Below are positions 51,144 to 58,267 of a DNA stretch of 64,000 nt, piece after piece. The notes below the pieces were generated by a model, which had not been told where the DNA came from, searched no databases, and worked only from the letters and a program-made list of their open reading frames with translations. Within the stretch, counting starts at the first letter, position 1, and every line of letters starts with the position of its first letter. The translations under genes and the position numbers were made by a program. Origin of the DNA: JBMOLL01 sp049325415 (GTDB taxonomy: Bacteria > Bacteroidota > Bacteroidia > Bacteroidales > GCA-2748055); the NCBI GenBank assembly GCA_049325415.1, contig JBMOLL010000058.1, positions 10,766 to 74,765 of the forward strand, given 5' to 3'.

Positions 51144-52085
51144 TTAATAGATAAGCTCTTCAATCTCTTTCAGATCTGTTTGCAGCAGGCGCTGACTGTT
51201 TTCCTGATCCTCCCCGGGACGAGGATCACGGATCCTTTTGTGAAAATAAGCCACCACTTCTTCCCCTTCGGGCCGGAGATCGGAATCCAGGGGGATGACG
51301 CGCAGAGACAGCTTATGGCCCAGATGGTTCTCCTCAATACTGAATCCGGCAACCTTGAAACAGGCCTTCCTGATTGAATTCCTCAGGTGGAGGGATACGG
51401 CATAAACCCCATCGGCCGGAATCATCTTCACATCCTCCTCAATTTCCATCCTGAAAACCTCCCTTTCAAGCCGGTACGAAACTTCATGCTCCCGGTGCAA
51501 AATACCCCGCACCATGTAGTAATGATCAAGATAGGCGTTGGCACGCTGAATATTTCCTTCTATCAGGGCCTTACGTATCTTTGTTGAACTAACCGTTTCA
51601 TTCTGAATATCCTGATGGGGGATTTCCTCAACCCGGAAGCCGTGTTTCGTGCTGAGCTTATAAAGGAACTCAAAATTCCCCTCCCGGTTAAAACCGAAAT
51701 AATGGTTGAATCCCACCACCACGACTTCAGCCTTCAGCCTGCTCACAAGGTAGTCCTCCACAAACATATCGCAGGTCACCCTTGCGAAGTCCTTTGTAAA
51801 GGTGAGTATTACCAGGTGATCAAGTCCGGTTTTTTCAAGCAGGGCGATCTTTTCTTTCTGGGAGTTGATCAGCAGCAGGTTTCTGCCTTCGGTTTCAGGG
51901 TATAACACCCTCCTCGGGTGGGGATGAAAGGTAATCAGCACGGATTCCCCGCCGATGGTAGCTGCCAGCTTATTGAGGCGATCGATGATCACCCGGTGGC
52001 CGATATGCACACCATCAAACGATCCGGTAGTAACTACGGGATGGCGGATAGACAGGGGAGGATCGAGGGAGTAATGGATCTTCAC
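51144..52085 (-). CDS. ribF: RibF homologue: FAD synthetase domain with degenerate riboflavin kinase domain
   Basis: 313 residues. The N-terminal nucleotidyltransferase half is intact: TTGSFDGVHIGHRVII, the GFNHYFGFNREG segment and SSTKIRKALIEGNIQRA. In the kinase half, the usual GRxLGFPTAN ATP/riboflavin motif after VRGIL is missing; HEVSYRLERE stands at that place, and only PADGVYAV and a late helix remain similar. It may therefore make FAD from FMN but not FMN from riboflavin, or have another role. Exact -7 element 18 bp upstream. Directly followed by the TM1266-type regulator of hydrogenase systems. Confidence 0.75.
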   Translation of the reverse strand: MKIHYSLDPPLSIRHPVVTTGSFDGVHIGHRVIIDRLNKLAATIGGESVLITFHPHPRRVLYPETEGRNLLLINSQKEKIALLEKTGLDHLVILTFTKDFARVTCDMFVEDYLVSRLKAEVVVVGFNHYFGFNREGNFEFLYKLSTKHGFRVEEIPHQDIQNETVSSTKIRKALIEGNIQRANAYLDHYYMVRGILHREHEVSYRLEREVFRMEIEEDVKMIPADGVYAVSLHLRNSIRKACFKVAGFSIEENHLGHKLSLRVIPLDSDLRPEGEEVVAYFHKRIRDPRPGEDQENSQRLLQTDLKEIEELIY

Positions 52086-52102
52086 GTGAACTGTTTATCC
52101 CT

Positions 52103-52110
52103 CAAAAATA
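52103..52110 (-). promoter_or_regulatory. -7 element of the ribF-TM1266 unit
   Basis: TATTTTTG on the minus strand, exact TAnnTTTG, with TTA 19 nt upstream; start codon 18 bp on. Confidence 0.5.
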
Positions 52111-52217
52111 CAGAATTTTATCAGAAAAATAATCCCCGGGCAAGGGAAGCCCGATTAAACCAGAATCCCGGTCGGCTGCTGAAACTGAAAAGCAGGGGCG
52201 TATTTCCCTGCCGGTTC

Positions 52218-52841
52218 TCATTCCCCTCCGATCTTCACAAAATAAGCTACTTTTTCAAGGGAAGTGATCATGTCATACTCATCGAGATATACGTTCGGTC
52301 CCACATTCAGCGGCATGGTTGTAAAATTGAGGATTCCTTTGATCCCCGCCACAACAAGTTTCTCCGCAACTTCATAGGCCGTGTCGGCAGGAACGGTGAG
52401 AATGGCCACCGCAATATTTTCCGAAGCCACGATTTCTTCCAGCCGGTTCAGCGGATAACATTTTACCCCGGATATTACACGGTCGATCTTGTTCGGATCC
52501 ACATCAAAGGCTGCAATGATATTGAGCTTTGAGCGCTTCCCCATGAAATAGGTGGTGACAGCCCTTCCGAGGTTACCCACACCGACAACGGCAACATTCA
52601 GCCCTTCGCCGGAATCAAGGATTTCACCGATCACGGAAATCAGCTCCTTAACATCATAGCCTTTACGCTGCATGCTGGTATAGCCGATAAACATGATGTC
52701 GCGCCTGACCTGAACAGCGGTGTTATGGTGAAGCTGGGCCAGTTCATGCGAATATATGTGGGTTTTTCCACTTGCAAGACACTGGAGGAGCGTTCTGCGG
52801 TAGGCACTCAGCCTTTCAACTGTTCTTTCCGGTAATTTCAT
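52218..52841 (-). CDS. rex: Redox-sensing transcriptional repressor Rex
   Basis: 207 residues, full length. N-terminal winged helix (ERTVERLSAYRRTL; NTAVQVRRDIMFIG) and a C-terminal Rossmann NAD(H) domain with VAVVGVGNLGRAVTTYF. Rex represses fermentation, hydrogen and energy genes when NAD+ is high and lets go when NADH rises. Located 169 bp downstream of the last hydrogenase-operon gene and upstream of ribF, in the same direction; probable direct controller of the hydrogenase locus. An ATTGTTAT half-site lies upstream (52907-52914), also found in the divergent hydrogenase promoter region. Confidence 0.93.
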   Translation of the reverse strand: MKLPERTVERLSAYRRTLLQCLASGKTHIYSHELAQLHHNTAVQVRRDIMFIGYTSMQRKGYDVKELISVIGEILDSGEGLNVAVVGVGNLGRAVTTYFMGKRSKLNIIAAFDVDPNKIDRVISGVKCYPLNRLEEIVASENIAVAILTVPADTAYEVAEKLVVAGIKGILNFTTMPLNVGPNVYLDEYDMITSLEKVAYFVKIGGE

Positions 52842-53009
52842 ATAATGTGGTTTCGTTATTCAAATTCGTCTTTCATTTTCCGGCCTGAATGCTGCAAAGC
52901 CGGACCATTGTTATTTATGTTTTTACAATAGTAAGAAAATAGTTTCAGATATTATATCATTTCCATATATACATAAGTTATTTTATACCGAAAAATACAA
53001 TTTAAATAG

Positions 53010-54131
53010 TTATTTTACAGGAAGATATACTCCAAATTCACTTCCTTTGTCCGGTGCACTTTTTACATCGATACGGCCTCCATAAAGATCCGCAATTTTC
53101 TTAACGATGGATAAGCCCAGACCGGATCCCGTTATATCGCGGGTCTTCACATTTTTGATCCTCACGAACTCCCTGAACAGGGTTGAGATCTCCTCTTCAT
53201 TCATACCAATTCCGGTATCCCTGACTGTTATGGACACCAACTTTCCGTCCGATTCCACCTTAAGCCATACCTCGCCGCCCTCAATATTATATTTGACGGC
53301 ATTGGAAAGCAGGTTATTAAACACGATGTCGATATCGGAGGGGTTTGCTTCCAGTTTCAGTTCACCCTCAGCTTCCAGGTGAATGATCACGTTCCGCTGG
53401 ATCGCCATCGGACCCACCGTGGCAACGGCCAGACGGGCTCTCTGGTACAGGTCGACGCTTTCAATCCTGTCTTCCTTTTTTTCCAGCCTGATTTTCGTAA
53501 AATCCAGGAGATCCATGATCAGTCCACGCATCCCGCTGATCCTGCCCAGGGTCCTTTCAATCACCTGGTCGTAGGCGCCAAGTTCGTCGCCCAGCTTTTT
53601 CTCCTTCATGATCTGGAGATAGCCCTCAATGGCGTTCAGGGGGGCTTTCAGCTCATGGCTGACAATAGACAGGAACTGGTACCTGATTCTTTTTCCTTCC
53701 TGCTGCATCCGAGAGGTGATGCGCCGAAGGTATAACTGCTTGACAATATTGTCGATCGACGCCTTCAGTTCCTGGGGGGTAAAGGGCTTCGGAATGAAGT
53801 CGTAGGCCCCGTCATCCGTTGCCTTTACGGCAATTTCGAGGGAGGCATAGGAAGTGATCATGGCCACCGTGGTATCAAAGCCCCTCTGTCGGATGATTTC
53901 AAGCACCTCTGTTCCTTTCATCCCGGGAAGTTTGTTATCAAGAAGAACAATCTCGGGTTGCTCCTTTTCGATGATCTCCAGTGCTTCCTCCCCAGACCCC
54001 GCCTCCAGGCACAGGAAATTATAGTCCTCATCCATAAACGGATAACTTACGGTGTGATTTCTCAAAATCCTTTCCACACCGGAGCGTATACCCGGCTCAT
54101 CATCAACTACCAGTAATTTCAGCCGTTCCAT
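53010..54131 (-). CDS. Receiver-histidine kinase (REC-HisKA-HATPase) of hydrogenase locus
   Basis: 373 residues. Receiver at 1-125 with D65 in IVLLDNKLPGMKG and K115 in IPKPFT; HisKA with H159 in VSHELKAPLNA; HATPase with DTGIGMN and GSGLGLSI. No sensory domain. The start overlaps the single-receiver gene upstream by 13 bp. As last gene of the operon HydC-HydB-HydA-sensor kinase-receiver-this, it likely takes part in a phosphorelay from the hydrogenase-domain kinase. It carries no DNA-binding domain, so the final target may be another regulator or a protein interaction. Confidence 0.88.
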   Translation of the reverse strand: MERLKLLVVDDEPGIRSGVERILRNHTVSYPFMDEDYNFLCLEAGSGEEALEIIEKEQPEIVLLDNKLPGMKGTEVLEIIRQRGFDTTVAMITSYASLEIAVKATDDGAYDFIPKPFTPQELKASIDNIVKQLYLRRITSRMQQEGKRIRYQFLSIVSHELKAPLNAIEGYLQIMKEKKLGDELGAYDQVIERTLGRISGMRGLIMDLLDFTKIRLEKKEDRIESVDLYQRARLAVATVGPMAIQRNVIIHLEAEGELKLEANPSDIDIVFNNLLSNAVKYNIEGGEVWLKVESDGKLVSITVRDTGIGMNEEEISTLFREFVRIKNVKTRDITGSGLGLSIVKKIADLYGGRIDVKSAPDKGSEFGVYLPVK

Positions 54132-54526
54132 TTCCTGTTTAATAAGTTTTCGATTTCCTGGTGCAGTCTTGCAGGCTGGACACCCTTTTCCAGGTACAGG
54201 TCCGCCTTGATCCAGTTTCTGTCTTCCTGGCTGTTCAGCCCGAAGCTGATTCCGGTTTCGGCTGCCACAGCCGTTGAAATGATCACGGGAACATCCGGAT
54301 AGCGTTGTTTGAAACGATAGGCCAGAATGAAACCGCTGTCGTCCTGTTCCATCATCAGGTCGAAAATAGCCAGATCCGGTTTCAATCCCGCGATAACCCT
54401 TTCCGTCTCCTTCTGGCTTTCCGTAGTGATAACCTGATACCCCCAGCTTTCAAGATGGAGCCTCATCTGGAAAAGATAATCGGGATCGTCATCCGCTACA
54501 AGGATCTGAAGCTTCTCTTTCTTCAT
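54119..54526 (-). CDS. Stand-alone response regulator receiver
   Basis: 135 residues: a single receiver with acidic pocket D12, D13, D14 and phospho-acceptor D56 in LAIFDLMME, followed by an insertion (GLNSQEDRNWIKADLYLEKG) before the last helix, where the conserved Lys is in YLEKG. No output domain. Lies 11 bp after the hydrogenase-domain kinase and overlaps the following receiver-kinase, so it is well placed as shuttle in a phosphorelay. Confidence 0.88.
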   Translation of the reverse strand: MKKEKLQILVADDDPDYLFQMRLHLESWGYQVITTESQKETERVIAGLKPDLAIFDLMMEQDDSGFILAYRFKQRYPDVPVIISTAVAAETGISFGLNSQEDRNWIKADLYLEKGVQPARLHQEIENLLNRKWNG

Positions 54527-54537
54527 ATTTGTTTTTT

Positions 54538-56520
54538 TTATAATGGTCTTCTCCTGGGCAGGGAAATGGTAAAGGTGGTCCCGGTTTCCCCTTTCGCCGG
54601 ATCACTGTTCGAACTTACCTCAATCTTTCCCTTGTGCATCTTGACCACGCCATAGGCTGTGGCAAGACCAAGTCCGGTACCCTTTCCGATTCCTTTGGTG
54701 GTAAAGAAGGGTTCGAATACCTTGTGGAGATCTTCTTCCCGTATACCGGTTCCGTTATCCCTCACCAGTATACGGATATTGTCGGCATCATCCTTCAGGG
54801 TCACTTCCAGCACTCCGCCTCCGGGCATGGCTTCAACACTGTTTTTCATCAGGTTGCTCAGTACCTGGACCATTTGCTCCTGGTCGATCTCCGCAAAAGG
54901 ATTATTCAGGCGGTTAAGCACTTTTTTCTCAATTCCTGCGGGAATAATGATCGAGGAAAGGCTGATTCGTACCAGTTCATTGAGATCAACCTCCCGGTGG
55001 TTGACCTGGTTTTTGCGTGCAAAATTCAAAAGACCTCCGACAATGTTCTTGCAACGCTCGGCCTGCTCGGCGATCAGCTTGAGGTCTTCGCGTTCCGGTG
55101 CATCGGGGGCACATTCCTCGAGCAGGATATTGCTGTACATAATCACCACACCGAGCGGATTATTGAGTTCGTGTGCAATGCCCGCCGAAAGCTGGCCCAT
55201 ATGTGCAAGCTTTTCAGTCTGCTTAAGCGCCTGCTGGATCGACTGCAGCTTGTCATTGGATACCGCCAGTTTATTGATGTTGTTATGCAACTGATCGATC
55301 GAATAAGGAAGGCACATCTCAATCTCAGCCAGCCCCTTGATGATGGCTATCGCGTGGTTTCGGCAGGTATCGTATCCGCAGGCACCGCAATCGAGATGAT
55401 CCTGAGGTGTGTACTTTCCCATAGCCTGCAAAACTTTCCTGATCTCGCTGTGGGAAGGATCAGGCAGGCGCTGGTCATCTCCCCTGAAAGATGCCGTCAG
55501 ATCCAGTTCGATCCCCTCGTCCATCGCGCGTTCCCACGCTGCCAGGTCGGCTGTCTGCATGCGGTGATTGAGATAATTGAGCACAATGGCTCTGCGCAGG
55601 AATTTTTTCCCGTCGCGGCTGGTTCCGGGCCCCATGGTGCATCCGTCGCAGCAGAGCAGCTCAAGGTGCATGCTGCCCAGGGTTCCGGTTTTATATTCGC
55701 GTATAGCCTCCTGAAAATTCACCCGTCCTTCGGCTACGATCACGGAATGGTCAAGGTGCGACTGGTCAATGTCGAGTGCCTGCACCAGGCCCCTGCTGAT
55801 CGGGAAACCGGCACCACGCATGGCAAGAGGCGGATCGAATTCCGATGGATCCACATTGGTTTGCCTGATCCGTTTGGCCCTGAACATATTCCTCAGTTCG
55901 GAAAAAGTTATCACCGCATCCACTTCCGACGATTCATCCTTCTTGGCGATGCACGGACCGATGAAAATATATTTTACACTTTCATCATATTTCCTGCGCA
56001 GGTAACGGACCATGGCCAGCATAGGGCTCACGATCGGGGCCAGATCGCCGAGCAGCTCAGGTTCATATTTTTCGATATAGGTGACAATAGCCGGGCAATC
56101 GGATGAAATATAGCCCTTCTTATCCTCAAGCCGGAACAGGTTTTCATATTCCCTTGCCACCAGGTCGGCACCAAAAGCCACTTCATGCACCGCACTGAAT
56201 CCCAGAGCGCGAAGCATCCCCACAAGCGAACGGTAATCGTGCAGCTCCTCGAACTCAGCCACAAAGCTTGGCGCCACAAGCGCCACAATGCGGCTTTGCG
56301 ACTGGAGCAGAAGCGAAGCCCTGTCGATCGATTCCCGGTATTGCTTGGCGCCCTGTCGGCAAACCCGGGTACAGTTGCCACAGGCAATGCAGCGTTCCGG
56401 GATAACAACGGCCTGTCCCTCATTGATCCGGATCGCTTTTACCGGACACTCCCGCACACAGGTATAGCAGACCCTGCAAAGGTCGGGGATCGTATATACC
56501 AGGCTGTTCAGCTTTTGCAT
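54538..56520 (-). CDS. [FeFe]-hydrogenase-domain histidine kinase (putative sensory hydrogenase)
   Basis: 660 residues. Two [4Fe-4S] motifs (C15, C18, C21, C25; C44, C47, C50, C54), an Fe-only hydrogenase C-terminal-type domain (75-330), a further FeS motif (C378, C381, C386, C403 in the CGACGYDTC region), a coiled coil, and HisKA/HATPase with H450 in IAHELNNPLG and GKGTGLGLA. H-cluster cysteines are all present: C142 (SSDCPA), C190 (GPCIAKK, keeping K193 and E196), C290 and C294. The proton-relay Cys of catalytic enzymes is replaced by D141. Resembles HydDB group C sensory enzymes. Probably senses H2 or redox state and phosphorylates the receivers downstream. 5 bp after hydA. Confidence 0.85.
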   Translation of the reverse strand: MQKLNSLVYTIPDLCRVCYTCVRECPVKAIRINEGQAVVIPERCIACGNCTRVCRQGAKQYRESIDRASLLLQSQSRIVALVAPSFVAEFEELHDYRSLVGMLRALGFSAVHEVAFGADLVAREYENLFRLEDKKGYISSDCPAIVTYIEKYEPELLGDLAPIVSPMLAMVRYLRRKYDESVKYIFIGPCIAKKDESSEVDAVITFSELRNMFRAKRIRQTNVDPSEFDPPLAMRGAGFPISRGLVQALDIDQSHLDHSVIVAEGRVNFQEAIREYKTGTLGSMHLELLCCDGCTMGPGTSRDGKKFLRRAIVLNYLNHRMQTADLAAWERAMDEGIELDLTASFRGDDQRLPDPSHSEIRKVLQAMGKYTPQDHLDCGACGYDTCRNHAIAIIKGLAEIEMCLPYSIDQLHNNINKLAVSNDKLQSIQQALKQTEKLAHMGQLSAGIAHELNNPLGVVIMYSNILLEECAPDAPEREDLKLIAEQAERCKNIVGGLLNFARKNQVNHREVDLNELVRISLSSIIIPAGIEKKVLNRLNNPFAEIDQEQMVQVLSNLMKNSVEAMPGGGVLEVTLKDDADNIRILVRDNGTGIREEDLHKVFEPFFTTKGIGKGTGLGLATAYGVVKMHKGKIEVSSNSDPAKGETGTTFTISLPRRRPL

Positions 56521-56525
56521 AACTT

Positions 56526-58250
56526 TTACTTCAGTATCTCTTTCTCACTGTATACGGTATGTAGCATATTCCTTGCCTTTCCGCTACCCGGTTTCTCCAG
56601 GAATTCCTCGTATAGCCTGTTAATGGTCGGGCTTTTATGCGCCACTTTTATCGCAGCTTTATTATCGATATCATAAATGGTTTTCATCCTTACCCTCACC
56701 TGGTTCTCGTCGGAGGGAAGGGGTTGTCCGCCACCGTTGATGCAGCCATCCGGACAGGCCATCACTTCAACAAAATCGTAATGCCTTTTTCCAGCCTGGA
56801 TTTCTTCAATCAGCCGGATAGCGTTGGCCAGCCCGCTAACGGCAGCCATCTGTACTACTTTTTTCCCTGTCAGGATACTTGTTTCCTTAAGTATCCGTGC
56901 ACCTCTGAATTTATTCAGACGGATCACCGGAAGCTCATCGCCGGTGATCTGCCGGTGTATGGTCCGGATGGTTGCCTCCGCCTCCCCTCCTGCCACATAG
57001 AAAAGCTTTCCGGCAGAATCACCGGCAATCAGGGGAGCATCGGCCGGCTCGGGTTCAAGATGATTCAGGTCGATCCCGTTCAGACGGATCAGTCGTGCCA
57101 GCTCGCGGGTTGTGAGCACCGAATCGATATCCTGGATCCCTTTCCAGGTCATCTCAACCCGCTGGGCCTCACTCTTCGCTGCCGTGCAGGATGTAACTGC
57201 CACCGAATATATCCGGTCTGCAGGTATCCCGGCTTTTTCACTGAACCACCTCCTGATCAGGCTTCCCGTGATCTGCTGGGGAGAACGTACCGGCGAAAGG
57301 TAACTGAGCAGATCGGGCCTGAACTGTTCAACGTAGCGCACCCAGGCCGGGCAGGAACTGGTAAATACCGGGAATTTCCCGTCCCTTTCAACCCCGTCGG
57401 CAAAGAGCGCTGCCTGTTCCATAATGGCCACATCGGCACCAAAGGCTGTTTCAAAGATATAGGCAAAGCCACACTTTCTCAACGCGGCATTGATGAGCCC
57501 CTTCAGATCCGACCCGGGCTTCAGGTGAAACTCTTCGGCGATCGAAACCGCCACTGCGGTGGTATACTGCAAAACAACCACCTTATCGGGATCGTGCAAT
57601 GATCCGTCCAGTTCGTGAAACTGTACCTTTTCGGTCAGGGCACCGGTCGGACAGGCCATAACGCACTGGCCGCAACTGATGCAGCTTGAGAAATTCAAGG
57701 GCTTGGCCATAGCGGCCATCACCTGGAGGTTGCTTCCACGGTAAGTGAAGTCGATGGCGGAAATACCGGTGGTCTCTTCACAGACCCTGATACAACGGCC
57801 GCACAGGATGCATTTTGCCGGGTCGTGAAATATGGCCGGGCTGGATTTATCCACTTTATACTGGCTTTTGTGCCCTGGGATCCTTCTTTCTCTGACGTTC
57901 AGGTCCTCTGCCAGATGCTGCAGTTCGCAGTTACCGTTCCTTTCGCAATACAGGCAATCGTCGGGATGATTCGACAGCAGCAGTTCCACATTGGTTTTCC
58001 GGGCTTTGAGCACCCGGGGCGAATGGGTGCGTAACTTCATCCCTTCCTCAACGGGATAGGAACATGCGGTAATGAGGTGCTCATGACCTTCGGCTTCCAC
58101 CACACACATCCGGCAAGCTCCGGTCGGGGAAAAAGACTCCATGCTGCAGATCGTTGGAACACGGATCCCGTTCCTGTTGAGCGCAGACAGGATGGTCTCG
58201 CCCGACTGGGCCTGAATCTGCCTGTTATTGACTTCAAGATTAATCAGCAT
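56526..58250 (-). CDS. hydA: [FeFe]-hydrogenase catalytic subunit homologue HydA with altered active-site surround
   Basis: 574 residues. [2Fe-2S] (C35, C46, C49, C63), His-ligated [4Fe-4S] (H95, C99, C102, C108) and two further [4Fe-4S] clusters (C147, C150, C153, C157; C190, C193, C196, C200) precede the H domain. H-cluster ligands C300, C355, C499, C503 are intact. L1 reads TSSCPAW, L2 TSCTAAKSE, L3 EVMACPDGC: compared with CpI, C299 is Ser, M353 Thr, P354 Ser, K358 Ala, and E279/E282 are Gln/Leu. S319, S323, E361 and M497 remain. Third gene of the hydC-hydB-hydA operon. May be a slow, regulatory or otherwise repurposed hydrogenase; maturation genes hydEFG are not in the window. Confidence 0.88.
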   Translation of the reverse strand: MLINLEVNNRQIQAQSGETILSALNRNGIRVPTICSMESFSPTGACRMCVVEAEGHEHLITACSYPVEEGMKLRTHSPRVLKARKTNVELLLSNHPDDCLYCERNGNCELQHLAEDLNVRERRIPGHKSQYKVDKSSPAIFHDPAKCILCGRCIRVCEETTGISAIDFTYRGSNLQVMAAMAKPLNFSSCISCGQCVMACPTGALTEKVQFHELDGSLHDPDKVVVLQYTTAVAVSIAEEFHLKPGSDLKGLINAALRKCGFAYIFETAFGADVAIMEQAALFADGVERDGKFPVFTSSCPAWVRYVEQFRPDLLSYLSPVRSPQQITGSLIRRWFSEKAGIPADRIYSVAVTSCTAAKSEAQRVEMTWKGIQDIDSVLTTRELARLIRLNGIDLNHLEPEPADAPLIAGDSAGKLFYVAGGEAEATIRTIHRQITGDELPVIRLNKFRGARILKETSILTGKKVVQMAAVSGLANAIRLIEEIQAGKRHYDFVEVMACPDGCINGGGQPLPSDENQVRVRMKTIYDIDNKAAIKVAHKSPTINRLYEEFLEKPGSGKARNMLHTVYSEKEILK

Positions 58251-58267
58251 AGCAACTGCCTCCAGGG

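Noticed and set aside
54634..56106. 490-codon plus-strand open frame
   Set aside because: Antisense to the hydrogenase-domain kinase; long only because of codon composition, with no domain of its own.
56637..57602. 321-codon plus-strand frame
   Set aside because: Antisense to hydA and without recognisable motifs.
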